Source: Pseudomonadota bacterium (GTDB lineage: Bacteria > Pseudomonadota > Alphaproteobacteria > Acetobacterales > Acetobacteraceae). Taken from it: DNA of 64,000 nt. A program made the translations under genes and the position numbers. The number at the start of each line of letters is the position of its first letter. Position 1 is the stretch's first letter. The stretch lies in assembly GCA_019351895.1 (NCBI GenBank), contig JABBOH010000009.1, positions 1-64,000 on the forward strand. Direction: 5' to 3'. Below the pieces are notes generated by a model, which saw only the letters and a list, made by a program, of their open reading frames with translations, made no database searches and was not told where the DNA came from. Below are positions 55,801 to 64,000 of the stretch, piece by piece.

Positions 55801-57384
55801 ATGGAATTGACCGGTGAGATGCTGATCGGCGCGCAGGCTGTGCGCGGCGAGGACAAGGCTTTCAAAGGCCGTGACGCCGCGACCGGCGCCGAACTCGAAC
55901 CGAGCTATGGCGGGGCCACCACGGCCGACGTGGACCGCGCCTGCGCGCTTGCCGCAGCCGCCTTCGGCCCGTACCGCGCGACCTCCCCCGAGGTCCGTGC
56001 CCGCTTTCTGGAACTCGTGGCCGACAAGATCGCGGCGCTGGGTGATGCGCTGACCGACCGCGCCTGCGCCGAGACCGGCCTGCCGCGCCCCCGCATCGAG
56101 GGCGAGCGCGGCCGCACCGCGGGGCAGCTCAAGCTGTTCGCGGCCGAACTGCGGGAGGGCAGCTGGCAGGACGTGCGGCTCGATCCCGCGCTGCCGGACC
56201 GCAAGCCGCTGCCACGGCCCGATCTGCGGCTGCGCATGATCCCGCTGGGGCCGGTCGCGGTCTTCGGCGCGAGCAACTTCCCGCTCGCCTTCTCGGTCGC
56301 GGGCGGCGACACCGCCTCCGCTCTTGCCGCTGGCTGCCCGGTCGTGGTGAAGGGGCATCCGGCCCATCCCGCGACCTCTGAGATGGTCGGCCGCGCCGTG
56401 CAGGCGGCGGTCGCCGAGGCAGGGCTGCCCGAAGGCGTGTTCTCGATGCTGTTCGGCATCGGCAACCGGCTGGGCGAGGAGCTTGTCGCCGATCCGCGCA
56501 TCAAGGCGGTGGGTTTCACCGGCTCTCGCGCCGGCGGCTTGGCGCTCGCCAAAATCGCGGCGGCGCGGCCCGAGCCGATCCCGGTCTATGCCGAGATGAG
56601 CAGCGTCAACCCGGTGCTGCTGATGCCCGGTGCGCTCGCCGCGCGCGGGGCCGAGCTGGGGCGCGCCTTCGTCGGTTCGCTCACCATGGGCGCCGGTCAG
56701 TTCTGCACCAATCCGGGCCTGCTGTTCGCAACGCCGGGGCCTGGGCTCGACGCATTCGTCGCCGCCGCGGGCGATGCGATGGGCGATGCGGCGGCGGGCG
56801 TCATGCTCCATGCCGGGATCCTCGCCGCCTACCAGAAGGGCGTTGAGCGCCTCGCCGAAACGCGCGGGATCGAGCAGTTGGGAAAAGGTCTGACGGCCGA
56901 TGGCCGTGCCGGGGCCGTACTGTTCGGCACCGATGCCGACACCTTTGGCAAGACGCCGCATCTGGCGGAGGAAGTGTTCGGCGCCGCAGGGCTGCTCGTG
57001 CGCAACGGCGACTGGGACGCGCTGATGCCCATTCTCCAGGAGCTTGAGGGCCAACTCACCATCACCATCCACATGACGGAGGCGGACGAGCCGCTCGTCG
57101 CCCGTCTGCTGCCGGTGCTGGAGACAAAGGCGGGCCGCATCCTCGTCAACGGCTGGCCGACCGGCGTCGAGGTCAGCCATGCGATGGTGCACGGCGGTCC
57201 TTTCCCGGCGACCTCGGACAGCCGCACGACCTCAGTCGGCACGCTTGCCATCCGCCGCTTCCTGCGACCGGTCTGCTACCAGAACCTGCCCGCCACGCTG
57301 CTGCCAGAGGCGGTGCAGGACGCCAATCCGCTGCGCATCTGGCGGCGCGTGGATGGGGTCGTGACCCCGCCGCCCCCGGCCTGA
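55801..57384 (+). CDS. 2-oxoglutarate semialdehyde (2,5-dioxopentanoate) dehydrogenase
   Basis: A 527-residue aldehyde dehydrogenase. It shows the general motifs [29 protein letters not shown], the active-site Glu in [11 protein letters not shown] and the catalytic Cys in [10 protein letters not shown]. The long form with GQFCTNPG and the C-terminal [17 protein letters not shown] is the KGSA dehydrogenase subclass. It oxidises 2-oxoglutarate semialdehyde to 2-oxoglutarate, ending the non-phosphorylative pentose pathway. ATG 55801 is used; the frame is open upstream within the preceding gene. A strong hairpin follows. Confidence 0.93.
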   Translation: MELTGEMLIGAQAVRGEDKAFKGRDAATGAELEPSYGGATTADVDRACALAAAAFGPYRATSPEVRARFLELVADKIAALGDALTDRACAETGLPRPRIEGERGRTAGQLKLFAAELREGSWQDVRLDPALPDRKPLPRPDLRLRMIPLGPVAVFGASNFPLAFSVAGGDTASALAAGCPVVVKGHPAHPATSEMVGRAVQAAVAEAGLPEGVFSMLFGIGNRLGEELVADPRIKAVGFTGSRAGGLALAKIAAARPEPIPVYAEMSSVNPVLLMPGALAARGAELGRAFVGSLTMGAGQFCTNPGLLFATPGPGLDAFVAAAGDAMGDAAAGVMLHAGILAAYQKGVERLAETRGIEQLGKGLTADGRAGAVLFGTDADTFGKTPHLAEEVFGAAGLLVRNGDWDALMPILQELEGQLTITIHMTEADEPLVARLLPVLETKAGRILVNGWPTGVEVSHAMVHGGPFPATSDSRTTSVGTLAIRRFLRPVCYQNLPATLLPEAVQDANPLRIWRRVDGVVTPPPPA

Positions 57385-57801
57385 CGGCGAGACATTCGGG
57401 CATGTCCGACACGGCATGCCCGAACCTCTCCCTGCGAAAAAAAAGATTTTGCAATCATAAACTTGTGATCGGAGTGGCGCGCCTGTGCGGGCCCATCGAC
57501 GCCGGCAACCGACTAAATCTCGCGATTTGTTGATGGTGGGATCCGGCGGACGCTCATCGATCGGGAAGTGCGGGCAACGTCTCTCGGCCCCCGAGGGTCC
57601 GCACTTTACGGTCTGCAGACCATCGCCGCCGACGCCACATCGGGCCTTAGCGGATGCAACCGGCGCAGACACTCACACCGTTTAAGGTGCTGTTACACCT
57701 CGTTACATTGATCCGACGTTTTCCACCCCGAATGAGTGTAGTCGCGCCAACATGTTAGCCGGTACTAAACCCCGCTTGCGCTATCGGAGGTCGTGCTGAT
57801 C
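57385..57801. other. 417-base intergenic region after the pentose operon
   Basis: It contains the hairpin at 57395-57424, an A-tract near 57437-57444, and a promoter region for the response regulator. A small inverted repeat AGGTG/CACCT lies at 57685-57700. Short frames in this stretch look non-coding. Confidence 0.5.
57395..57424 (+). terminator. Perfect 10-bp hairpin after the pentose operon
   Basis: TTCGGGCATG (57395-57404) and CATGCCCGAA (57415-57424) are perfect complements around a 10-base loop, 10 bases beyond the dehydrogenase stop. It probably ends the transcript, although no T run follows. Confidence 0.6.
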
Positions 57802-58248
57802 ATGTTTGGCTTGCCGCCAGAGTCACTTGCGCTCTCGCTGTCTCAGTTGACCGTCCTCGTTGTGGACGATGACGATCTGGTCCGGCAAGTCGTGGCCGAA
57901 ATACTTGCGGAATCGGATGTGATCGTGATCGAGGCCGCCTCCGGTGCCGAGGCGTTGCAGTGCGTATCGGAGCGGCCGGACCTCGACGTGGTCATCAGCG
58001 ATGTGAACATGCCGGGCATCGACGGCCTCAAGCTGATGGAGAAGGCTCAGTTTCTCCGGCCCAATCTGCCGGTCATTCTGATGAGCGGACGACCCTACAT
58101 CGGCAACTGCGACCTGTTTCTGGCGAAGCCCTTCACGCGCGGCGAGTTGATCGACCGGATCAGGCTAAGCACGTCCGAGCGTGCTTTGGAGAGGCAGGGG
58201 GGCTTGTCACCGCCCCCGGTGCTGAGCGTGGAGCGGCCGGCTGGCTGA
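57802..58248 (+). CDS. Single-domain response regulator
   Basis: A 148-residue receiver: VLVVDDDDLVRQVVAEIL (acidic pocket), VVISDVNMPGIDG (phospho-Asp), VILMSGRP (Ser/Thr switch position) and LAKPFTRGEL (Lys). There is no output domain. ATG 57802 has GGAGG 11 bases upstream, a slightly long spacing; GTG 57793 is too close to it. There is no kinase beside it. It is not a close copy of the receiver at 12269. Confidence 0.85.
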   Translation: MFGLPPESLALSLSQLTVLVVDDDDLVRQVVAEILAESDVIVIEAASGAEALQCVSERPDLDVVISDVNMPGIDGLKLMEKAQFLRPNLPVILMSGRPYIGNCDLFLAKPFTRGELIDRIRLSTSERALERQGGLSPPPVLSVERPAG

Positions 58249-58295
58249 TCCACCTTGAGTGCGTGAGCGGATGGACCCGATCAGAGCGTGACAGG

Positions 58296-58706
58296 ATGAA
58301 ACCGACCGAAGCGGCCGACTTTGCGATCATTGCCTATTCGACATTCGTGCAGCCTGCGCGGCCTTGCCCCAAGATCATGGCGCTGCCGAAGACGATGCCG
58401 CCGATGCAGGCGACCTTCGTCGCTTGCATCATGGAGGAACGCCCGGGGGAGTGCATACCACGTGCCGCGGTCATCTTTCGCGCCGACCTGAACCTCGACG
58501 GTCCGGAAATGCCCGAGTTCGTGCTCCGCGTGATCGATTCCGTCGCGGAGATCAGGAAGCTCTCGCGCAAATCGAATGCACGCGTCGTGGCGTCGCAGTT
58601 CATCTTGAAGAATCCCTGCGCCGAACTCGATCGGGAGAATTGCGAGGACATCTTCTACTGGCAGTATTTGGGCCATACGAGCGTCAGCGAATACCGGCTG
58701 ATGTAG
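58296..58706 (+). CDS. Unrecognised 136-residue protein downstream of the response regulator
   Basis: The frame MKPTEAADFAIIAYSTFVQ... to ...WQYLGHTSVSEYRLM looks protein-like, with hydrophobic and charged residues well mixed and four Cys. I do not recognise a family. It lies 47 bases after the response regulator on the same strand, so the two may be co-transcribed. The ribosome site is poor. The opposite strand also has an open frame, but it is Arg/His-rich and looks like a shadow. No signal peptide or membrane segment. Confidence 0.5.
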   Translation: MKPTEAADFAIIAYSTFVQPARPCPKIMALPKTMPPMQATFVACIMEERPGECIPRAAVIFRADLNLDGPEMPEFVLRVIDSVAEIRKLSRKSNARVVASQFILKNPCAELDRENCEDIFYWQYLGHTSVSEYRLM

Positions 58707-58733
58707 CGAGCGCGATGTGGCGGCAGGGCGGCC

Positions 58734-59003
58734 TCAGGAACCCGAAGCCATTCTGCGTCGGGTCGGGAGGGGAAGGTTTCCGGCGTAGCGGGTGGGCCAA
58801 ATCTCCTGCGGCGGCAGGCCGAGCGCCGCTGCGATGACCGCCTCCATCGCCGGCCACGGTTGTTTCAGGGCTTTCCCCGCAGCCGTGGCATGATAGCCAT
58901 GAGCGATGGAAATTCCGGAAAGGGACTTGCCCCGCTTCTTCAAGGCAGCCAACACATCAGCGGGATGCCAGTCGTCTTTCGCCAGAGGTTGGTCGACATC
59001 CAT
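58734..59003 (-). CDS. Ner/Nlp-like helix-turn-helix regulator
   Basis: An 89-residue DNA-binding protein. The core DWHPADVLAALKKRGKSLSG, YHATAAGKALKQPWPAMEAV and ALGLPPQEIWPTRY follows the Ner (phage Mu)/Nlp/SfsB pattern, including the C-terminal P-x-x-IWPxRY motif. ATG 59003 has no clear ribosome site. It is divergent from an S24-type repressor across 113 bases, as ner and c are in Mu-like phages. No other phage gene is present nearby. Confidence 0.82.
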   Translation of the reverse strand: MDVDQPLAKDDWHPADVLAALKKRGKSLSGISIAHGYHATAAGKALKQPWPAMEAVIAAALGLPPQEIWPTRYAGNLPLPTRRRMASGS

Positions 59004-59012
59004 CGGGAAGAA

Positions 59013-59030
59013 AATTCGCGTTCGAGAATT
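59013..59030. promoter_or_regulatory. 18-bp imperfect palindrome in the Ner/repressor intergenic region
   Basis: AATTCGCGTTCGAGAATT matches its own reverse complement at 14 of 18 positions, with perfect AATTC/GAATT ends. It lies just upstream of the Ner-like start, inside an A/T-rich stretch shared by both divergent genes. It is the best operator candidate for either protein. Confidence 0.5.
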
Positions 59031-59116
59031 GGTGGAAAGTGTGTTACATAAATTTCTAGCGGTGTCTGGAGCGCTTCGCCAGATGAAAAAGTGCGCGGGA
59101 TTGATCGGAGTGTTCG

Positions 59117-59857
59117 ATGACGAATCCGTCAGTGCCGACTAAGCGGAAGCCCCAGAGCCAAACTGCGGGGGCGGAGCAGGCCGGGTTTGTGGCCCGTCTC
59201 AAGCTCGTGGTCGCCCAATGGCCGAGCGCCGACCGCCTCGCGCGGGCCACCGGCGTTTCGCCGTCGGCTTTCCGCAAATGGCTGAAGGGCGAGGCGGAGC
59301 CAAGCCGGGACCGGCTGGTCGCGCTCGCCGGCACGGCCGGGGTGAGCGTCGCCTGGCTGGCGCAGGGAGAGGGTCCCGAGCCGGATCTCGTGAGCCTCGA
59401 CGCCCGGGCGCGCAGCCCCGACATGATCGGACCGGATCGGACGCCCTTTCACCTGCTGCCGAAGGTCCCCGAGGGCGTGGCGGCCGGTTCCGGACGGCCG
59501 GTTCCAAGCCCCGCCACCGAGTTCATCGGCTTCCGGCACGACTGGCTGCGCTCGACCTTCAGCCGCGAGCCGGAGACGATCATCCTCGAAACGGCCATCG
59601 GCGATTCGATGGAGCCGCACATCGGCAACGGGGATCTCCTGCTCGTCGACACCACCGATCAATCGTTCCGCAACTTCGGGGTCTATGTCATCGAGATGCG
59701 CGCCGAGCGGCTGGTGAAGCGGGTGCAGCGAAAGTTCGACGGCAGCCTCATCCTGATCAGCGACAACAGCCGCTATCAGGCCGAAACGATCTCGGCGGAT
59801 CTCGCGCGGGAGGTTCGTGTCGTGGGGCGGGTCATCTGGCGCGGCGGTTCGCTCTGA
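59117..59857 (+). CDS. CI/LexA-like repressor with S24 peptidase domain
   Basis: A 246-residue protein. An N-terminal helix-turn-helix (ADRLARATGVSPSAFRKWLK) is followed by a linker containing Ala-Ala-Gly (VAAGSG), a possible self-cleavage site. The C-terminal S24 domain has the nucleophile Ser in IGDSMEPHIGNGDLLLVD and the base Lys in RLVKRVQRK. The design is that of phage repressors cleaved upon RecA activation. It is divergent from the Ner-like gene. It could be a relic of a Mu-like prophage or a host-adopted regulator. Confidence 0.86.
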   Translation: MTNPSVPTKRKPQSQTAGAEQAGFVARLKLVVAQWPSADRLARATGVSPSAFRKWLKGEAEPSRDRLVALAGTAGVSVAWLAQGEGPEPDLVSLDARARSPDMIGPDRTPFHLLPKVPEGVAAGSGRPVPSPATEFIGFRHDWLRSTFSREPETIILETAIGDSMEPHIGNGDLLLVDTTDQSFRNFGVYVIEMRAERLVKRVQRKFDGSLILISDNSRYQAETISADLAREVRVVGRVIWRGGSL

Positions 59858-60020
59858 CGCAGCCTGCGTGAAGCCCCCTCAGCGGGGGCGGCCGAACATC
59901 GCTGCGCCGTCCGCGGCGTGGTGACGAACGTGCTGGCCTCTGGCGTAGTTCGGCATCCAGTGCATGATCGCCGCATTCCCCAGGCGATCATGCAGCTTGG
60001 CGACAGCGAGAGGACGCGCG

Positions 60021-61337
60021 ATGACGGCACGGCGGATGCACCTGGTGGCCTTCCTGATGACGGGGCCGACCTGCCACCATCACGGCGCCTGGCGGCATCC
60101 GGAAACCGATGTCGACGATCTGCTCGATCCGGCGCGCTACGAGCACGTCGCCCGCGTGCTGGAGGCGGGAAAGTTCGACGCCCTGTTCTTTGCCGATATC
60201 CTCGGCATCTACGACATCTACGGCAGCAACTTCGACGCCATGCTGGGCCGCGGCGGGCAGGTTTGTCTGCTCGACCCGAGCGTCATCCTCCCCATGATGG
60301 CGCGGGTGACGAGCCGTCTTGGCCTCGGGTTGACCTACTCCTCGACCTTCAACCATCCCTACCAGATCGCCCGGATGCTCGGCACGCTCGACCATCTGAG
60401 CAAGGGGCGGGTGGCCTGGAACGTCGTCGCCTCGACCTCGACGCTAGAGGCGCAGAATTTCGGCTTCGACGAAATGCCGGGCCGCGCCCAGCGTTATGAC
60501 CGCGCCGACGAGGTTCTGGAGGCCTGTATGGCGCTCTGGGACAGCTGGGAGGAAGGCGCGCTGCTGCTGGACAAGAAGGCCGGTGCCTTCGCCGACCCGT
60601 CCAAGATCCACTACGCAAACTACGTCGGGAAATGGATCAGGAGCCGCGGGCCACTGACCGTGCCGCGCAGCCCGCAGGGGCATCCCGTCATCATGCAGGC
60701 CGGAAGCTCCGACCGCGGGCGGGAGTTCGGCGCGCGCTGGGGCGAGATCATCTTCACGCTCCAGCATCAGAAAGGCGACATGCAGACCTTCTACAAGGAT
60801 TTCAAAGGTCGCATGGCGCGGCATGGCCGGGCAGCGGAAGACTGCGTGATCCTTCCCTCCATCGATGTGGTCATCGGCGAGACCGAGGCCATCGCGCGGG
60901 AGAGGGCGGAATACGTGAACAGCCTCGTGGATACGCAGCTCGGCATGGCCTGCGTCTCAGGCCAGATCGGGATCGACCTCTCGAAGTTCGACCCGGACCA
61001 GCCTTTGACCGATATCGCCGTCGAGCAGGGCTCGCGCGGGTCTTTCGACGTGATCCTTCAGGGCACGGCGGCAGAGGGCCTGACGCTCGGCGAGGCCGCG
61101 CGCCGCTTCGCCACCAGCGAGCTTTGCCCGCAACTCGTGGGCACGCCCGAGATGATCGCGGACCGGCTCTGCGACCTGTTCCATGACCACGCCTGTGACG
61201 GGTTCGTGCTGACGCCTACGACCTTCCCGGGCATGTACGAGCAGTTCTGCCGCAGCGTGGTCCCGGTCCTGCAGGAGCGCGGCGTTTTCCGCCGGGACTA
61301 TGCGGGCGCGACACTGCGCGAGCATCTGCGCGACTAG
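60021..61337 (+). CDS. LLM-class flavin-dependent monooxygenase (NtaA/SnaA/DszA family)
   Basis: A 438-residue FMNH2-dependent monooxygenase with a luciferase-like TIM barrel. Family marks are HHHGAWRHPETDV at the N-terminus, FDALFFADILGIYD, GRVAWNVVASTS, AQRYDRADEVLE and PVIMQAGSSDRG. ATG 60021 has GAGAGG eight bases upstream. It oxidises amines, sulfonates or heterocycles and needs a separate flavin reductase; none is adjacent. The specific substrate is unknown. It converges with the small exported protein gene. Confidence 0.88.
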   Translation: MTARRMHLVAFLMTGPTCHHHGAWRHPETDVDDLLDPARYEHVARVLEAGKFDALFFADILGIYDIYGSNFDAMLGRGGQVCLLDPSVILPMMARVTSRLGLGLTYSSTFNHPYQIARMLGTLDHLSKGRVAWNVVASTSTLEAQNFGFDEMPGRAQRYDRADEVLEACMALWDSWEEGALLLDKKAGAFADPSKIHYANYVGKWIRSRGPLTVPRSPQGHPVIMQAGSSDRGREFGARWGEIIFTLQHQKGDMQTFYKDFKGRMARHGRAAEDCVILPSIDVVIGETEAIARERAEYVNSLVDTQLGMACVSGQIGIDLSKFDPDQPLTDIAVEQGSRGSFDVILQGTAAEGLTLGEAARRFATSELCPQLVGTPEMIADRLCDLFHDHACDGFVLTPTTFPGMYEQFCRSVVPVLQERGVFRRDYAGATLREHLRD

Positions 61338-61347
61338 CGCCCGCAGG

Positions 61348-61608
61348 CTAAGGCGCGCGATTGATCTCGCCGGCGACGTTGACCTTCACCGCGCCTTTCG
61401 GCGTCATGGCCGTCCAGGTGCCGCTCGGTCCCAGCGCGAGTTTGGACACATCCGTGTAGCCGGCATGAGCCAGATCCCGGAGCGCCTGCTTGCGCGTGAG
61501 CTGCACGGCGGTCGCCTGACCTTGCAGCGCCGTCTGGCCCGTCTGGGCAAAGGCGGCGGCGGGCACCGCCACGGCCATCACCAGAGCCGGTATCAAAAGA
61601 GCCCGCAC
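61348..61608 (-). CDS. Small exported PepSY-like protein
   Basis: An 86-residue protein starting at GTG 61608, which has AGGAG about eight bases upstream. It has a signal peptide (MRALLIPALVMAVAVPAAAFAQ). The mature part (RKQALRDLAHAGYTDVSKLA, GTWTAMTPKGAVKVNV) resembles a single PepSY-fold unit. It is presumably periplasmic. Longer in-frame extensions upstream lack support. Function unknown. Confidence 0.72.
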   Translation of the reverse strand: MRALLIPALVMAVAVPAAAFAQTGQTALQGQATAVQLTRKQALRDLAHAGYTDVSKLALGPSGTWTAMTPKGAVKVNVAGEINRAP

Positions 61609-61741
61609 CGCTTTTCTCCTTGCATGTCGCCTTGCATGACGGGGTAGGTCGGCGGCCGGCCGACTGCAATCAAGCCATGGGCGCAGGATCGTGGCGTCAC
61701 GATCGCGATCCCGCTTGTCCGCATCATGCCGCGATCTCGAT

Positions 61742-61755
61742 TTGGCATACGCCAA
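61742..61755. promoter_or_regulatory. Palindrome upstream of the transketolase-like gene
   Basis: TTGGC-ATAC-GCCAA is a perfect 5-bp inverted repeat, 46 bases before the start codon. Its size and symmetry suit a repressor operator near the promoter. No regulator gene is adjacent. Confidence 0.3.
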
Positions 61756-61801
61756 GGCGGCCAAGGCTTCGTATAGATGAGGGCAACGAGGGAGGCGTCC
61801 G

Positions 61802-64000
61802 ATGGAAGAGACCCGGCTCGACATCCTGGCGGAGTTGCAGCGCAAGGTTCTGTGGCTCGCGACCTGGACCATCCATAACGCCAACCACCTCCGCCCCAAT
61901 CCGAGCGGCCTCAAGGTCGGCGGCCATCAGGCCTCCTCGGCCTCGCTCGCGACCGTCATGACCGCGCTCTACTTCTCGGTGCTGCGGCCGGAGGACCGCG
62001 TCGCGGTGAAGCCGCATGCGAGCCCGATCTTCCACGCGATCCAGTATCTGTTCGGCCAGCAGACGCTGGAGAAGCTCCAGAGCTTCCGTGGATTCAAGGG
62101 CGCGCAATCCTATCCGTCGCGGACCAAGGACATCGACGACGTGGACTTCTCCACGGGCTCCGTGGGTCTCGGCGTGGCGCAGACGCTGTTCTCCTCCCTG
62201 GTGCAGGACTATGTCCGCGCGAAAGGCTGGGGGACCGACCGGCCCGAGGGCAGGATGGTCGCGCTCATCGGCGATGCCGAGATGGACGAGGGCAATATCT
62301 TCGAGGCCCTGGCGGAAGGGTGGAAGCACGGCCTGCGTCGCACGTGGTGGGTGGTCGACTACAACCGGCAGAGCCTGGACGCCGTGGTGCGCGAAGGGCT
62401 GTGGGCGAAGTTCGAGACGATGTTCCGCAACTTCGGCTGGGACGTGGTGGTGCTGCGCCATGGGCGGCTGCAGGAGGCGGCCTTCGCGGAGCCCGGTGGC
62501 GAGCGTCTGCGGGCGTGGATCGAGGCCTGCCCGAACCAACTCTATTCGGCTCTGACCTTCCAGGGCGGCGCCGCATGGCGAAAGCGCCTGCTCAACGATC
62601 TCGGCGACCAGGGCACGGTGTCGGCGCTGATCGAGCGGCGGTCGGACGAGGAACTGGCGGCCCTGATGGGCAATCTCGGCGGCCACGATCTGCCGTCTCT
62701 GCTGGAAGCCTTCGAGGCGGCGCGGAGCCATGACCGGCCCGTCTGCTTCATCGCCTATACGATCAAAGGCTTCGGCCTTCCGCTCGCCGGCCATAAGGAC
62801 AACCATGCGGGGCTGATGACGGCGGAGCAGGTCGCGGTCATGCGGCAGGCGATGGGCGTCCGTGAGGGCCACGAATGGGACATGTTCGAGGGCGTGCGCC
62901 GGCCCGAGGCGGAGCTGCGCGCCTTCCTCGCCCGCAGCCCCTTCATCCAGCAGGGTCCGCGCCGTCTGACCGCGCCGGTCGTGCCGGTGCCGGAGACGCT
63001 CGCCGCGCCCGCGCAACCGGCGATGTCGACGCAGCACGGGTTCGGGCTGCTCATGCACGAGATCGCCAAAAGCGACACGGATCTCGCCCGGCGGATCGTG
63101 ACGACCTCGCCCGACGTTACGGTCTCCACCAATCTTGGCGCCTGGGTGAACAGGCGCGGCCTTTTCGCGCGGGAGGAGATGGTCGACCTCTTCCGCAAGG
63201 AGCGTATCCCCTCGACCTTCAACTGGAGCTTTTCGCCTCAGGGCCAACATATGGAACTCGGCATTGCCGAGATGAACCTGTTCATCATGCTGTCCGCGCT
63301 CGGCCTCAGCCACGCGATCAATGGCGAGCGCCTTCTGCCCATCGGCACGCTCTACGATCCCTTCATCGAGCGTGGCCTCGATGCGCTGAATTATGCCTGT
63401 TACCAGGATGCGCGGTTCATCGTGGTGGCGACGCCTTCGGGCATCACGCTGGCGGGCGAGGGCGGGGCGCATCAGTCGATCGCGACGCCGCTGATCGGCA
63501 TGGCGCAGGACCGGCTCGCGAGCTTCGAGCCCGCCTTCGTCGACGAGCTTGCCGTCATCCTGCGCTGGTCCCTCGAACACATGCAGCGGGAGGGGGGCGA
63601 CGGGCCCGACCGCACGACATGGCTGCGTGACGCGGCGGGGGGCGCGGTCTATCTGCGGCTGTCGACACGGTCGATCCAGCAGCCGCAGCGCATGATGACG
63701 CCGGACCTCGGCGAGGATGTCACCCGGGGCGCCTACTGGCTGCGGCGGCCGGGGCCGAATGCCGAGATCGTCGTCGCCTATACGGGCGCGGTCGCGCCGG
63801 AGGCGATGGAGGCGGTCGGGCTGATGGCCGAGGACCGCCGCGACGTGGGGCTGCTCGCGATCACCTCGGCCGACCGGCTCTATGCCGGCTGGACCGGCGC
63901 GCAGCGCGCGCGGGAGGACGGCCATGCGGCGGCCTGCAGCCATGCCGAGCGGCTGCTCGCAGCGGTGCCGAGCCACTGCGGGTTGGTGACGGTGGTGGAC
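61802..64000 (+). CDS. Transketolase / homodimeric pyruvate dehydrogenase E1-like protein (partial)
   Basis: The frame is open from ATG 61802 (GGGAGG six bases upstream) to the window end, giving 733 residues without a stop. It resembles the AceE/MdeB branch of thiamine diphosphate enzymes: NHLRPNPSGLKVGGHQASSA, KPHASPIFHAIQYLFG, the ThDP/Mg motif GDAEMDEGN ending with DYNRQSLD, and GQHMELGIAEMN in the pyrimidine-binding half. It is clearly a 2-oxoacid dehydrogenase E1 or transketolase-like enzyme. The exact substrate (pyruvate, 2-oxobutyrate or sugar phosphate) is not decidable. A 750-codon open frame on the opposite strand is a composition shadow. The 3-prime end lies outside the window. 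Confidence 0.88.
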   Translation, partial: MEETRLDILAELQRKVLWLATWTIHNANHLRPNPSGLKVGGHQASSASLATVMTALYFSVLRPEDRVAVKPHASPIFHAIQYLFGQQTLEKLQSFRGFKGAQSYPSRTKDIDDVDFSTGSVGLGVAQTLFSSLVQDYVRAKGWGTDRPEGRMVALIGDAEMDEGNIFEALAEGWKHGLRRTWWVVDYNRQSLDAVVREGLWAKFETMFRNFGWDVVVLRHGRLQEAAFAEPGGERLRAWIEACPNQLYSALTFQGGAAWRKRLLNDLGDQGTVSALIERRSDEELAALMGNLGGHDLPSLLEAFEAARSHDRPVCFIAYTIKGFGLPLAGHKDNHAGLMTAEQVAVMRQAMGVREGHEWDMFEGVRRPEAELRAFLARSPFIQQGPRRLTAPVVPVPETLAAPAQPAMSTQHGFGLLMHEIAKSDTDLARRIVTTSPDVTVSTNLGAWVNRRGLFAREEMVDLFRKERIPSTFNWSFSPQGQHMELGIAEMNLFIMLSALGLSHAINGERLLPIGTLYDPFIERGLDALNYACYQDARFIVVATPSGITLAGEGGAHQSIATPLIGMAQDRLASFEPAFVDELAVILRWSLEHMQREGGDGPDRTTWLRDAAGGAVYLRLSTRSIQQPQRMMTPDLGEDVTRGAYWLRRPGPNAEIVVAYTGAVAPEAMEAVGLMAEDRRDVGLLAITSADRLYAGWTGAQRAREDGHAAACSHAERLLAAVPSHCGLVTVVD

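Noticed and set aside
57485-57685. 66-codon plus-strand frame in the region after the pentose operon
   Set aside because: No ribosome site, no family resemblance, and its composition is intergenic in character.
61724-63976. 750-codon open frame on the minus strand opposite the transketolase-like gene
   Set aside because: It is Arg/Gly/His-rich, has no recognisable motif, and lies antisense to a gene with clear ThDP motifs. High GC3 removes stop codons from this antisense frame.

Overview
The window is high-GC DNA, densely packed with genes and with very long spurious open frames opposite many real ones. The gene content points to an alphaproteobacterium, most likely in the Hyphomicrobiales (Rhizobiales): a CheB/CheR/PAS/HWE hybrid kinase with a single-domain response regulator, a eukaryotic-type NADP isocitrate dehydrogenase, many sugar ABC importers, non-phosphorylative pentose oxidation, glutathione-independent formaldehyde dehydrogenase, and tandem TIM-barrel isomerase/Gfo-Idh-MocA genes. 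The genus cannot be fixed from the sequence alone. No rRNA, tRNA, CRISPR array or insertion sequence was recognised.

Layout. (1) 118-2128: a short-chain dehydrogenase with a hydrophobic tail, coupled to a patatin-like lipase. (2) 2369-12244: eight co-directional, mostly overlapping genes for a glycan or glycosylated metabolite. They are two extended SDR sugar-nucleotide enzymes, a clan GH-A hydrolase-like/SDR fusion, a B12-type radical SAM enzyme, one GT4 and three CgeB-like glycosyltransferases. This is the most unusual part of the window. (3) 12269-15851: hybrid histidine kinase and its response regulator. (4) 16328-20375: fumC, murQ and divergent zwf. (5) 20716-23161: a polar amino acid ABC importer whose binding protein is frameshifted. 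(6) 23180-27681: metallophosphoesterase, small basic protein, icd, fdhA.

(7) 27685-34835 (minus strand): a coupled sugar catabolic operon (binding protein, permease, ATPase, Gfo/Idh/MocA dehydrogenase, TIM-barrel isomerase, alpha/beta hydrolase, ribulose-phosphate-3-epimerase-like protein, ROK kinase), partly like the E. coli allose operon, behind a promoter with a perfect TTGACA. (8) 34994-41685: an Nramp-related transporter with altered ion-site motifs, a 7-TM GGDEF protein, an M3 peptidase, another sugar isomerase and an SRAP/YedK protein. (9) 41757-45058: modE-modA-modBC, with ModB and ModC in one polypeptide; then an MFS transporter.

(10) 46535-57384: a pentose (probably L-arabinose or arabinofuranose) locus. 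A FadR-type regulator is divergent from a YtfQ/YtfR/YtfT/YjfF-like importer. It is followed by an arabonate dehydratase, a 2-keto-3-deoxy-arabonate dehydratase and a 2-oxoglutarate-semialdehyde dehydrogenase, giving 2-oxoglutarate. A phytanoyl-CoA-dioxygenase-like gene sits inside on the other strand. (11) 57802-59857: a response regulator, an orphan protein, and a divergent Ner-like/S24-repressor pair resembling the immunity switch of a Mu-like phage. (12) 60021-64000: a flavin monooxygenase, a small exported PepSY-like protein and the start of a transketolase/pyruvate-dehydrogenase-E1-like gene cut by the window edge.
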